A stretch of DNA of 64,000 nucleotides. Origin: Fusobacterium sp. (GTDB lineage: Bacteria > Fusobacteriota > Fusobacteriia > Fusobacteriales > Fusobacteriaceae). Under the pieces are notes generated by a model, which was given only the letters and a program-made list of their open reading frames with translations, made no database searches and was not told the DNA's origin. The DNA lies in contig DXWL01000001.1 of NCBI GenBank assembly GCA_019416865.1, positions 74,383 to 138,382 of the forward strand, written 5' to 3'. Both the position numbers and the translations under genes were made by a program. This document shows, one piece after another, positions 52,005 through 61,067 of the stretch. The stretch's first letter is position 1; each line of letters starts with the position of its first letter.

Positions 52005-53456
52005 ATGGCATTGATGACAGGAGAACAATATATTGAAAGTATGAGAAAATTGAATTTACAGGTTTATATGTTTGGAGAAAAAATAGAAAATCCAGTGGAT
52101 AATCCAATATTAAGACCTTCTTTAAATTCTGTAAGAATGACTTATGACTTAGCACAAATGCCTGAATATCAGGATTTAATGACAGCTATTTCACCTGAAA
52201 CAGGAGAAAGAATAAATCGTTTTACTCATATTCACAGAAGCACAGAAGATTTAGTTAAGAAAGTAAAAATGCAACGTTTATTAGGACAAAAAACAGCTTC
52301 TTGCTTCCAGCGTTGTGTTGGAATGGACGCTTTTAACGCTGTTTACAGTACTACTTACGAAGTTGACAAAGCTTATGGAACTCATTATCATGAAAACTTT
52401 AAAAAATATATGCTTTATTGCCAAGAAAAAGATTTTACAGTTGACGGTGCAATGACAGACCCTAAAGGAGATCGTGCTCTACCACCTCATAAACAAGCTG
52501 ACCCAGATCTATTCCTTCACATCGTTGAAAGAAGAGAAGATGGTATTGTTGTTCGTGGAGCAAAAGCTCATCAAACAGGAATTATAAACTCACAAGAAGT
52601 TATTGTAATGCCTACAATAGCAATGGGACCTGAAGATAAAGATTATGCTGTATCTTTCGCTGTGCCTACAGATACTAAAGGAATTACTTTAATTATAGGT
52701 CGTCAGTCATGTGATACTAGAAAATTAGAAGGAAGTCCTATGGATACAGGAAACGAAGAATTTGGAGGAGTTGAAGCATTAACTGTTTTTGATAATGTAT
52801 TCGTTCCAAATGACAGAATCTTCTTAAACGGTGAAACTGAATTTGCTGGAGTTCTTGTTGAAAGATTCGCAGGTTACCATAGACAAAGTTATGGAGGATG
52901 TAAAGTAGGGGTTGGAGATGTTCTAATCGGAGCTGCTGCTGTTGCTGCTGATTATAACGGTGTTGCTAAAGCAAATCACATAAAAGATAAATTAATTGAA
53001 ATGACTCACCTAAACGAAACTCTATATGCTTGTGGTATTGCTTGTTCTGCAGAAGGAACAAAAACTGAGTCAGGAAACTACTTAATCGACTTACTACTTG
53101 CAAATGTCTGCAAACAAAATGTAACTAGATTCCCATATGAAATCACAAGATTAGCTGAAGATATAGCTGGAGGATTAGTTGTAACTGCACCTTCTGAAAA
53201 AGACTTAAGATCTCCTATCGTAGGACACTATGTCGATAAATACTTTAAAGGAGTTAACATTGTAAGTACAGAAAGCAGATTAAGAATCTTAAGACTTATT
53301 GAAAACTTAACTCTAGGTACTGCAGCTGTTGGATATAGAACAGAATCAATGCATGGTGCTGGTTCACCTCAAGCTCAAAGAATTATGATTGCTCGTCAAG
53401 GAAACTTAGCTATGAAGAAAGAGTTAGCTAAAAAACTTGCAAAGATATCTGAATAA
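52005..53456 (+). CDS. abfD: 4-hydroxybutyryl-CoA dehydratase / vinylacetyl-CoA isomerase
   Basis: A 483-residue flavin and [4Fe-4S] enzyme that converts 4-hydroxybutyryl-CoA to crotonyl-CoA by a radical mechanism. The cluster ligands known from Clostridium aminobutyricum (C99, C103, H292, C299) are all present: C100 and C104 in CFQRCVG, H292 and C299 in YHRQSYGGCK. ATG follows AAGGAGGAGTAAAA. It leads the operon and is followed by a strong hairpin. Shared with GABA, succinate and 4-aminobutyrate fermenters. Confidence 0.96.
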   Translation: MALMTGEQYIESMRKLNLQVYMFGEKIENPVDNPILRPSLNSVRMTYDLAQMPEYQDLMTAISPETGERINRFTHIHRSTEDLVKKVKMQRLLGQKTASCFQRCVGMDAFNAVYSTTYEVDKAYGTHYHENFKKYMLYCQEKDFTVDGAMTDPKGDRALPPHKQADPDLFLHIVERREDGIVVRGAKAHQTGIINSQEVIVMPTIAMGPEDKDYAVSFAVPTDTKGITLIIGRQSCDTRKLEGSPMDTGNEEFGGVEALTVFDNVFVPNDRIFLNGETEFAGVLVERFAGYHRQSYGGCKVGVGDVLIGAAAVAADYNGVAKANHIKDKLIEMTHLNETLYACGIACSAEGTKTESGNYLIDLLLANVCKQNVTRFPYEITRLAEDIAGGLVVTAPSEKDLRSPIVGHYVDKYFKGVNIVSTESRLRILRLIENLTLGTAAVGYRTESMHGAGSPQAQRIMIARQGNLAMKKELAKKLAKISE

Positions 53457-53480
53457 TTTTAGCATTATAAAACAACCTGA

Positions 53481-53512
53481 AATATACAGAGAGAGCCTTC
53501 TCTCTGTATATT
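53481..53512 (+). terminator. Intercistronic hairpin after abfD
   Basis: ATACAGAGAGAG and CTCTCTGTAT arms with a short loop, followed by ATTTTAAAAAT. It probably gives partial termination or mRNA stabilisation so that abfD is made in excess of the downstream genes. Confidence 0.65.
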
Positions 53513-53534
53513 TTAAAAATGGAGGAATCTTGTT

Positions 53535-54833
53535 ATGGAATGGAAAACACTGTATAATTCAAAAGTAAAGACAGCAGAAGAAGCTGTTAAGTTTATAAAA
53601 TCAGGAGATAGAGTTGTTTTACAACATGCTGTAGGTGAACCTCTATATCTTGTTGATAAAATGGTAGAAAATTACAAGAATTATGAAAATGTTGAAATTG
53701 TGCAACTTGTTGCTATGGGAAAAGGAGATTATGCAAAAGAGGAAATGCAGGGACACTTTAAAGTAAATAGTTTATTTTTAGGTGGTCCTACAAGAGAATG
53801 TATAAATAGTGGAAGAGGAGATTTTACTCCTTCATTCTTTTATCAAATTCCTGAACTATTTAAAACAAAACTCCCTGTTGATGTAGCTCTAATAAATGTT
53901 TCTCTTCCAGATGAAAATGGATATTGTAGCTTCGGAGTTTCAGGAGACTATACTAAACCAGCTGCAGAAGCAGCGAAATTAGTTATTGCACAGGTTAATA
54001 AATATATGCCAAGAACATTGGGAGATTGTTTTATTCATATTTCTGATATAGATATAATAGTTGAAAAAGATGAACCTATTCCTGAATTAGCTCCTCCTAA
54101 AATAGGAGATGTGGAAAAAGCTATAGGAGAATTTTGTGCCAGTCTTATAAATGATGGTGATACTTTACAACTTGGAATAGGAGCTATTCCTGACGCAGTA
54201 TTACTATTCTTAAAAGATAAAAAAGATTTAGGTATCCACTCTGAAATGATTTCTGACGGTGTTGTAGAATTAGTTGAAGCTGGAGTTATCACTTGTAAAA
54301 AGAAAAATATAAATAAAGGAAAATTAAGTGTAGCCTTCTTAATGGGAACAAAAAGATTATACGACTTTGTTGATAATAACCCAATGGTTTCTCTTCAAAC
54401 TGTTGACTATATAAATGACCCTAGAGTAATAGGACAAAATGACAATCTTATTTCTATAAATGCTGCTTTACAGGTTGATCTAATGGGACAAGTTTGTTCA
54501 GAAGCAATGGGATTGAAACAATTTAGTGGTATTGGAGGACAAGTGGACTTTGTAAGAGGTGCTGCTTTCTCTAAAGGTGGAAAATCAATACTTGCTTTCC
54601 CTTCTACAGCTAAAAAAGGAACTGTTTCTAAAATAGTGCCATTCTTAACTGAGGGAGCTTGTGTTACAACATCTAGAACAGACGTTGATTATGTAATAAC
54701 AGAATTTGGAATAGCGGAATTAAAAGGTAGAACTTTAAGAGAAAGAGCAAGAAATCTAATTAATATAGCTCACCCTAACTTCAGAGAGGAATTAAAAGCT
54801 GAATTTGAAAAAAGATTTAAAGAAAAATTCTAA
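53535..54833 (+). CDS. 4-hydroxybutyrate CoA-transferase (acetyl-CoA hydrolase/transferase family)
   Basis: A 432-residue CoA-transferase of the Cat/AbfT type. E237 in HSEMISDG is the catalytic glutamate that forms the CoA thioester; GGQVDF and GGKSILAFPSTAK are further family motifs. It activates 4-hydroxybutyrate using acetyl-CoA (or butyryl-CoA), providing the substrate of AbfD encoded just upstream. ATG follows AATGGAGGAATCTTGTT. Confidence 0.93.
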   Translation: MEWKTLYNSKVKTAEEAVKFIKSGDRVVLQHAVGEPLYLVDKMVENYKNYENVEIVQLVAMGKGDYAKEEMQGHFKVNSLFLGGPTRECINSGRGDFTPSFFYQIPELFKTKLPVDVALINVSLPDENGYCSFGVSGDYTKPAAEAAKLVIAQVNKYMPRTLGDCFIHISDIDIIVEKDEPIPELAPPKIGDVEKAIGEFCASLINDGDTLQLGIGAIPDAVLLFLKDKKDLGIHSEMISDGVVELVEAGVITCKKKNINKGKLSVAFLMGTKRLYDFVDNNPMVSLQTVDYINDPRVIGQNDNLISINAALQVDLMGQVCSEAMGLKQFSGIGGQVDFVRGAAFSKGGKSILAFPSTAKKGTVSKIVPFLTEGACVTTSRTDVDYVITEFGIAELKGRTLRERARNLINIAHPNFREELKAEFEKRFKEKF

Positions 54834-54852
54834 ATAAAACGGAGGACCAAAT

Positions 54853-56211
54853 ATGGCAATGACTAGAAAATACGGTGAAGAACAACCTTACATACCATTA
54901 GGGATCTTTAAAGTAAGATTACCTTTTATACATTATCGTTGGGAAATTTCTGAATGTCTTCAAGCAGTCTTAATGTGTGCTACTTGTTTAGGAGCAATAC
55001 CTATTTTAGAAAGTGTGCTTGGGATTCCTTATGAAATAGCATGGAGCATGGTTATTATAAACGGTCTATTCTATAACCTACACTCTATTTTGGGAGACCC
55101 TGTTGTTCCTGGTTGGATAACTCCAGCCATTCCACTTGTTACAGCCTTTCTTACTATACAGGAACAAGGTGTTGAGAGAATTCACTTGCTGATTGCTTTA
55201 CAAATCATTGTAGCATTAATTTTCTTATTTATGGGAATTACTGGTTTGGCACAAAAAATAATAGATTTTGTTCCTCGTTCAATTAAAGCCGGAATACTTC
55301 TTGGGGCAGGATTATCTGCTATTATGGGAGAATTTGCACCTAAAGGAAGATTTGAACTTTATCCTATAACTGTTGGAATAGGTAGCTTATTTGCTTATTT
55401 CTTAATATTTTCTGATAGATTTAAAGAGCTTAAGAAAAAACATCATATTTATAAAATAATTGGAAACTACGGAATGTTACCTGCTATTATACTAGCTGTA
55501 ATTATCGGTCCTCTGACAAAAGAATTACCTGCTCCAATATTAGAGCTAGGTTCTATCATTAAAATACCAAATGTTTCTGGTATTATAAAAGCTTTAAGTC
55601 CTTTCGGACCTGTGGGATTCCCACATCTAAGTGATTTTATCTCAGCAATACCAACTGCACTGATGGTATATGTTATTGCTTTCGGGGACTTTGTAAGTAG
55701 TGATGCTTTGATAAAAGAAGCTGATGAAGTTCGTCAAGATGAAAAAATTGATTTTAATGCTAACAGATCTAACTTAGTTTCTGGAATCAGAAACTTCTTA
55801 GAAGCACTTATCTGTCCATATGTGCCACTTTGTGGACCTTTATGGGCTGCTGTTACTGCTGCTGTTTCTGAAAGATATAAACAAGGAAGAGATTCTATGG
55901 ATTCTATTTTCAGTGGAGTAGGAACATTTAGATGGATGACTTTTATTTGTGTTGCTTTAGTTCCTGTAGCTTCTTTCGTTAAACCTATTCTACCTGCTGC
56001 ATTATCTTTAACTCTAATAGTTCAAGGATTTGTATGTGGAAGAATTGCAATGGATGAAATAAGTGAAGGTACTGATAAAGGTATAGCAACAGTTATGGCC
56101 GCTATTCTTGCACTTAAAGGGGCTACTTGGGGACTTGTTGCTGGTATCCTTCTTTACATAATCTGTGTTGAAAATAAAAAAAGAAAAGAAAAAGAAAATG
56201 TAGCTGCTTAA
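54853..56211 (+). CDS. NCS2/SLC23-like membrane permease
   Basis: A 452-residue membrane protein with about twelve helices related to the xanthine/uracil permease superfamily; FGDFVSSDALIKEADEVRQDEK near residue 280 and the GAGLSAIMGEFAPKGRFE segment are notable. Position within the abfD operon, 19 bp after the CoA-transferase, suggests uptake of 4-hydroxybutyrate or a precursor rather than of nucleobases. That is inferred from context; a purine or pyrimidine role cannot be excluded. Confidence 0.8.
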   Translation: MAMTRKYGEEQPYIPLGIFKVRLPFIHYRWEISECLQAVLMCATCLGAIPILESVLGIPYEIAWSMVIINGLFYNLHSILGDPVVPGWITPAIPLVTAFLTIQEQGVERIHLLIALQIIVALIFLFMGITGLAQKIIDFVPRSIKAGILLGAGLSAIMGEFAPKGRFELYPITVGIGSLFAYFLIFSDRFKELKKKHHIYKIIGNYGMLPAIILAVIIGPLTKELPAPILELGSIIKIPNVSGIIKALSPFGPVGFPHLSDFISAIPTALMVYVIAFGDFVSSDALIKEADEVRQDEKIDFNANRSNLVSGIRNFLEALICPYVPLCGPLWAAVTAAVSERYKQGRDSMDSIFSGVGTFRWMTFICVALVPVASFVKPILPAALSLTLIVQGFVCGRIAMDEISEGTDKGIATVMAAILALKGATWGLVAGILLYIICVENKKRKEKENVAA

Positions 56212-56220
56212 GGAGGAAAT

Positions 56221-56997
56221 ATGGATTACATCAAGTATGAAGAAGAAAATAATATAGCAGTTATCACTATTGATCGTCCAAAAGCATTAAATGCATTAAA
56301 TGCTGAAATACTTTGGGAAATAAATCATATCTTTGATTATATTGATACTAATAAAATAAGAGCTATTATCTTAACTGGAGCAGGAAAAAAATCTTTTGTA
56401 GCCGGTGCAGATATAAGTTCTATGTATCCTCTAAGTAAAGCTGAAGGCGAAGCTTGGGGAAAAAATGGAAATGATATTTTCCGTAAAATAGAAACTTTTC
56501 CAATTCCTGTTATAGCAGCAGTGAATGGGTTTGCTTTAGGTGGAGGCTGTGAAATAGCTATGAGCTGTGATATCAGAATATGTTCTGACAATGCAGTATT
56601 TGGACAACCTGAAGTTGGACTTGGAATAATTCCTGGATTTGGGGGAACTCAAAGACTTGCAAGATTAATCGGAGCAGGAAAAGCTAAAGAGATGATTTAT
56701 GCTTGTACAAATGTAAAAGCTGAGGAGGCTAAGGCAATAGGACTTGTAAATGCAGTATATCCTCCAGAGGAACTTCTTGCTGAGGCTAAAAAATTGGCAG
56801 AAAAAATTGCTAAAAATGCTCCTATCGCTGTAAGAGCTTGTAAAAAAGCAATAAATGATGGTCTTGATGTTTCTATGGATGATGCTATTGTTATAGAAGA
56901 AAAATTGTTTGGAAGTTGTTTTGAAACAGAAGATCAAAGAGAAGGTATGGATGCTTTTCTTAAAAAGAGAAAAGTTGAAGGGTTTAAAAACAGATAA
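56221..56997 (+). CDS. crt: Crotonase (3-hydroxybutyryl-CoA dehydratase)
   Basis: A 258-residue enoyl-CoA hydratase/isomerase. The oxyanion-hole segments are FVAGADISSMYP and NGFALGGGCEIAMSCD; a catalytic Glu is in FGQPEVGLGIIPGFGG. It hydrates crotonyl-CoA made by AbfD to 3-hydroxybutyryl-CoA, leading to acetyl-CoA. ATG follows TTAAGGAGGAAAT; the last gene of the operon, ending at a terminator. 3-Hydroxybutyryl-CoA dehydrogenase and thiolase must be elsewhere. Confidence 0.92.
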   Translation: MDYIKYEEENNIAVITIDRPKALNALNAEILWEINHIFDYIDTNKIRAIILTGAGKKSFVAGADISSMYPLSKAEGEAWGKNGNDIFRKIETFPIPVIAAVNGFALGGGCEIAMSCDIRICSDNAVFGQPEVGLGIIPGFGGTQRLARLIGAGKAKEMIYACTNVKAEEAKAIGLVNAVYPPEELLAEAKKLAEKIAKNAPIAVRACKKAINDGLDVSMDDAIVIEEKLFGSCFETEDQREGMDAFLKKRKVEGFKNR

Positions 56998-57012
56998 AAT
57001 CTTTAAAACTAA

Positions 57013-57042
57013 AAAAGGACTACTTATTCTAAGTAGTCCTTT
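57013..57042. terminator. Bidirectional terminator after crt
   Basis: AAAGGACTACTT and AAGTAGTCCTTT, a 12-bp stem with a 5-nt loop and T-rich flanks, between convergent crt and ridA. Confidence 0.85.
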
Positions 57043-57059
57043 AATTTTATTTTTTAAAA

Positions 57060-57440
57060 CTATTTAACTGCGATTAATTCGATTTCAACTTTTACATCTT
57101 TAGGAAGTCTTGCAACTTCTACACAAGCTCTAGCTGGTTTAGCTTCTCCTAAGTATTCAGCATAAACTTCATTTACAGCTGCGAAATCGTTCATATCTTT
57201 GATGAAACAAGTAGCTTTAACTACATCGTTGAAAGTGTATCCAGCTTCGTCTAAGATAGCTTTTAAGTTTTCTAAAGATTGTCTAGTTTGAGCTTTTACG
57301 CAGTCAGAAACTAGAGTCATTGTTTCTGGAACAAATGGGATTTGTCCTGAAATATAAAGTGTTCCGTTTACTTCAATTGCTTGAGAGTAAGGTCCTAAAG
57401 CTGCTGGAGCTTTTGGTGTGTTGATAATTCTTTTTGCCAT
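57060..57440 (-). CDS. ridA: RidA family enamine/imine deaminase
   Basis: 126 residues, full length, with the RidA signature: APAALGPYSQAI, YISGQIP, ENLKAILDEAG, and the C-terminal ARACVEVARLPKDVKVEIE with the substrate-binding Arg. It hydrolyses reactive 2-aminoacrylate and related imines formed by PLP enzymes. Monocistronic, converging on crt. ATG follows CAGGAGGTATTTTATC. Confidence 0.95.
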   Translation of the reverse strand: MAKRIINTPKAPAALGPYSQAIEVNGTLYISGQIPFVPETMTLVSDCVKAQTRQSLENLKAILDEAGYTFNDVVKATCFIKDMNDFAAVNEVYAEYLGEAKPARACVEVARLPKDVKVEIELIAVK

Positions 57441-57588
57441 GATAAAATACCTCCTGATTAATTACATTTCTAATAGTTAGTTAATAGTTCCTTCTAATAT
57501 GTTAGCATATATTTAACAAAAAATAAAGATTAAGTTTCTGTTTCATGATATAATAACAATGAAACTTAAGAAATTTTTAGGAGTATTT

Positions 57589-58458
57589 ATGAAAAAATTT
57601 ATTATTGAGCCTGAATATAATGGTTTTAAAGTTGGAGATTACCTAAAAGAAGTAAAAGGATACTCTTCCAGAGGGCTTAAAAATGCTGATATCTATCTGA
57701 ACGGAAAAAAAGTTCGTTTAGATAAAAAAATTAAAAAGTTAAATCGTTTGGTGGTAGCAGAACCTGAAAAAGGAACAAATATTGCTCCTATCCCAATGGA
57801 TTTGAAAATTGTATATGAAGATAAAAATCTTCTTATTATCAACAAAGATGCAGATGTTGTTGTACATCCCACACAGAAAAAAGTGGACAAGACTCTTGCT
57901 AACGGGATAGTGGATTACTTCTTAAAAACTACAGGAAAAATTCAAGTACCAAGATTTTACAATCGTCTTGATATGAATACTTCTGGGCTTATTGTAGTTG
58001 CCAAAAATGGATTTGCTCAAGCTTATCTTCAAGAAAAAGCTGAAACAAGAAAATTCTATATGGCTGTATGTGAAGGAATTATTGAAAAAGACGAATTTTT
58101 TATAGAAAGACCAATAGGAAGAATCGGAGAAGAGATAAAAAGAAGAGAACTTTCTGTTGAGGAGGGGGGACAGACTGCAAAAACATATGTAAAAGTGATT
58201 AAAAGATTCCCTGAAAAAAATCTTACCCTTGTGGAGCTTGAACTTTTCACTGGCCGTACACATCAAATAAGGGTACACCTTTCTCTTGAGGGACATCCTA
58301 TTTTAGGAGATACTCTTTACGGACATGAACATCCCGAATTTCATCGTCAGCTTCTTCACTCTTATAAATTTATTTACGATGATGTAGATACCCATGAGCA
58401 GAAAATAATTGAAATTGGGCTTCCAGATGATATGAAAAATGCATTAGGTGTCAAATAA
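57589..58458 (+). CDS. RluA family pseudouridine synthase
   Basis: A 289-residue pseudouridine synthase. An S4-like RNA-binding part lies at residues 10-60, and the catalytic domain has RLDMNTSGLIVVAK with the catalytic Asp (about 125), then LELFTGRTHQIRVHL and GHPILGDTLYG. Start at ATG after TTTTAGGAGTATTT; ten codons upstream are not needed. Which rRNA or tRNA uridine it modifies cannot be told from the sequence. Confidence 0.92.
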   Translation: MKKFIIEPEYNGFKVGDYLKEVKGYSSRGLKNADIYLNGKKVRLDKKIKKLNRLVVAEPEKGTNIAPIPMDLKIVYEDKNLLIINKDADVVVHPTQKKVDKTLANGIVDYFLKTTGKIQVPRFYNRLDMNTSGLIVVAKNGFAQAYLQEKAETRKFYMAVCEGIIEKDEFFIERPIGRIGEEIKRRELSVEEGGQTAKTYVKVIKRFPEKNLTLVELELFTGRTHQIRVHLSLEGHPILGDTLYGHEHPEFHRQLLHSYKFIYDDVDTHEQKIIEIGLPDDMKNALGVK

Positions 58459-58495
58459 TGCTCAAAAAAGTGTTCAAATTTAATCTGTATCAAAA

Positions 58496-58524
58496 TTGAC
58501 AAATTTGAAATAGATGGCTATAAT
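58496..58524 (+). promoter_or_regulatory. Consensus promoter of gap
   Basis: TTGACA and TATAAT separated by 17 bp, about 65 bp before the gap start codon. Confidence 0.85.
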
Positions 58525-58588
58525 CTAAGTATACAGATTAGAAAAAATAAAAAAATTATAATAAAGTAAATTTCAAGGAGGAAACAAA

Positions 58589-59596
58589 ATGGCAGTTAAA
58601 GTAGCAATTAACGGATTTGGAAGAATTGGAAGATTAGCATTAAGATTAATGATTGATAACCCTGAATTTGATGTAGTGGCAATCAACGACTTAACAGATG
58701 CTAAAACTCTTGCTCACCTATTCAAATATGACTCAGCACAAGGAAGATTCAACGGAACTATCGAAGTTGTAGACGGAGGATTCGTTGTTAACGGACACGA
58801 AATCAAAGTTTGTGCACAAGCTAGTCCTAAAGATTTACCATGGGGAGAATTAAACGTAGACGTAGTTCTTGAGTGTACTGGATTCTTCACTAAAAAAGAA
58901 AAAGCTGAAGAGCATATCGCTGCAGGAGCTAAAAAAGTAGTTATCTCTGCACCAGCTACTGGAGATCTTAAAACAATAGTTTACAACGTAAACGACAATA
59001 TATTAGATGGAACTGAAACAGTTATATCAGGAGCTTCTTGTACAACTAACTGTTTAGCACCAATGGCTAAAGCATTACAAGACAACTTTGGAATCGTTGA
59101 AGGATTAATGACAACTATCCACGCTTACACAAACGACCAAAACACTCTAGATGCTCCACACAAAAAAGGAGATTTAAGAAGAGCTAGAGCTGCTGCTGCA
59201 AACATCGTTCCTAACACAACTGGAGCTGCAAAAGCAATCGGACTTGTTATCCCTGAATTAAAGGGAAAATTAGACGGAGCTGCTCAAAGAGTACCAGTAA
59301 TCACTGGATCAATAACTGAACTTGTAACTGTACTTGAAAAACCAGTTACAGTTGAAGAAGTAAACGCTGCTATGAAAGCTGCTGCTACTGAATCTTTCGG
59401 ATACACTGAAGAAGAATTAGTATCTAGCGATATCATCGGAATCAACTACGGATCATTATTCGATGCTACTCAAACAAGAGTAATGACAGTTGGAGATAAA
59501 CAACTAGTTAAAACAGTTGCTTGGTATGACAACGAAATGTCTTACACTTCTCAATTAATCAGAACTCTTAAAAAATTCGTAGAATTATCTAAATAG
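58589..59596 (+). CDS. gap: Glyceraldehyde-3-phosphate dehydrogenase, type I
   Basis: A 335-residue NAD-dependent GAPDH. NAD-binding INGFGRIGRLALR at the N-terminus; catalytic Cys in SGASCTTNCLAP; TGAAKAIGLVIPELKGKLDG and WYDNEMSYT follow. Glycolysis: glyceraldehyde 3-phosphate to 1,3-bisphosphoglycerate. Codon choice is more biased than in neighbouring genes, as expected for high expression. ATG follows AAGGAGGAAACAAA. Confidence 0.98.
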   Translation: MAVKVAINGFGRIGRLALRLMIDNPEFDVVAINDLTDAKTLAHLFKYDSAQGRFNGTIEVVDGGFVVNGHEIKVCAQASPKDLPWGELNVDVVLECTGFFTKKEKAEEHIAAGAKKVVISAPATGDLKTIVYNVNDNILDGTETVISGASCTTNCLAPMAKALQDNFGIVEGLMTTIHAYTNDQNTLDAPHKKGDLRRARAAAANIVPNTTGAAKAIGLVIPELKGKLDGAAQRVPVITGSITELVTVLEKPVTVEEVNAAMKAAATESFGYTEEELVSSDIIGINYGSLFDATQTRVMTVGDKQLVKTVAWYDNEMSYTSQLIRTLKKFVELSK

Positions 59597-59637
59597 TTCT
59601 CTGAGAATAGTTAGAAATTAAATAATACAAAAGAATA

Positions 59638-59662
59638 CGGAACCTCAAGGGGTTCCGTTTTT
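59638..59662 (+). terminator. Terminator after gap
   Basis: CGGAACC and GGTTCCG arms, 6-nt loop, followed by TTTTT. Confidence 0.85.
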
Positions 59663-59687
59663 CGTAGGTGGAGGGAAATTTATAAAA

Positions 59688-59723
59688 ATAAAATTCTCTT
59701 GAAAAAAATATCGAGAATTCTAT
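59688..59723. repeat. Mini-version of the interspersed palindromic repeat
   Basis: ATAAAATTCTC and GAGAATTCTAT are only 14 bp apart (TTGAAAAAAATATC). The left half matches the left end of copy A through ATATC, then joins directly to the right end, as if the interior were deleted. Lies between gap and pgk. Confidence 0.65.
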
Positions 59724-59781
59724 TTTTTAAATTTGATCTCAATTAAAACAAAAATATAATATCTTTAGGAGGAAAAAAGAA

Positions 59782-60981
59782 ATGGCAAAAAAAATCGTAA
59801 CAGATTTAAATGTACAAGATAAAAAAGTTCTTATGAGAGTGGACTTCAACGTTCCTATGAAAGATGGAAAAATAACAAACGACAACAGAATAGTTGCTGC
59901 TCTTCCTACAATCAAATATGTTCTTGAAAATGGAGGAAAAGTTATAGCTTTCTCTCACTTAGGAAAAGTTAAAACTGAAGAAGATTTAAAAACTAAATCA
60001 ATAAGACCAGCTGCTGAAAGACTTGCTGAACTTTTAGGACAACCAGTTAAATTCGTTCCTGTAACAAGAGGAGCTGAACTTGAAGCTGCTGTAAACGAAC
60101 TAAAATCTGGAGAAATCATGATGTTTGAAAACACAAGATTTGAAGATTTAGACGGTAAAAAAGAATCTAAAAACGATCCTGAATTAGGAAAATACTGGGC
60201 TTCTTTAGGAGATCTATTTGTAAACGATGCTTTCGGAACTGCTCACAGAGCTCACGCTTCTAACATCGGTATCGCTGCAAATATCGGAGAAGGAAAAGCT
60301 GCTGCTGGATTCTTAATGGAAAAAGAAATAAAATTCATCGGTGAAGCTGTTGATTCTCCAGTAAGACCTCTAGTTGCTATCCTTGGAGGAGCAAAAGTTT
60401 CTGATAAAATAGGAGTTATCGAAAATCTTCTTGTTAAAGCTGACAAAGTTCTTGTTGGTGGAGCTATGATGTTTACATTCCTAAGAGCTTTAGGAAAAAA
60501 TACTGGAACATCTCTAGTTGAAGAAGATAAAATCGAACTTGCAAAAGCATTACTTGAAAAAGCAAATGGAAAATTAATACTTCCAATAGATACAGTTGTT
60601 GCAAAAGAATTTAACAACGATGCTGCTCACACAACAGTTTCTGTTGATGAAATCCCTGCTGACCAAATGGGACTTGACATTGGAGCTGCTACAATAGAAT
60701 TATTCGGAAAAGAAATAGCTGCTGCTAAAACAGTTGTATGGAACGGACCTATGGGAGTTTTCGAAATGCCTAACTTCGCTAAAGGAACAATCGGAGTTTG
60801 TGAAGCTATTGCAAACTTACAAGGTGCTACAACAATAATCGGTGGAGGAGATTCTGCTGCTGCTGCAATGCAACTTGGATATGCAGATAAATTCACTCAC
60901 ATCTCTACTGGTGGAGGAGCATCTCTTGAATATTTAGAAGGAAAAGCACTTCCAGGTGTAACTTCTCTTTCTGAAAAATAA
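59782..60981 (+). CDS. pgk: Phosphoglycerate kinase
   Basis: 399 residues, full length. KVLMRVDFNVPMKDG, FSHLGKVK, FVNDAFGTAHRAHAS, the ATP-binding GGAKVSDKIGVIENL and GGGDSAAAA are all present. Converts 1,3-bisphosphoglycerate and ADP to 3-phosphoglycerate and ATP. Follows gap, but a terminator between them suggests partly independent transcription. ATG follows AGGAGGAAAAAAGAA. Confidence 0.98.
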   Translation: MAKKIVTDLNVQDKKVLMRVDFNVPMKDGKITNDNRIVAALPTIKYVLENGGKVIAFSHLGKVKTEEDLKTKSIRPAAERLAELLGQPVKFVPVTRGAELEAAVNELKSGEIMMFENTRFEDLDGKKESKNDPELGKYWASLGDLFVNDAFGTAHRAHASNIGIAANIGEGKAAAGFLMEKEIKFIGEAVDSPVRPLVAILGGAKVSDKIGVIENLLVKADKVLVGGAMMFTFLRALGKNTGTSLVEEDKIELAKALLEKANGKLILPIDTVVAKEFNNDAAHTTVSVDEIPADQMGLDIGAATIELFGKEIAAAKTVVWNGPMGVFEMPNFAKGTIGVCEAIANLQGATTIIGGGDSAAAAMQLGYADKFTHISTGGGASLEYLEGKALPGVTSLSEK

Positions 60982-61012
60982 TTCATTATCTGAATACACA
61001 ACTCAATAATAT

Positions 61013-61050
61013 AAAAATTCCTGCTGTATTAATTTACGGCAGGAATTTTT
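61013..61050. terminator. Bidirectional terminator after pgk
   Basis: AAAAATTCCTGC and GCAGGAATTTTT, a 12-bp stem, between convergent pgk and lemA. Confidence 0.85.
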
Positions 61051-61067
61051 ATTATTATATTTTTTAA

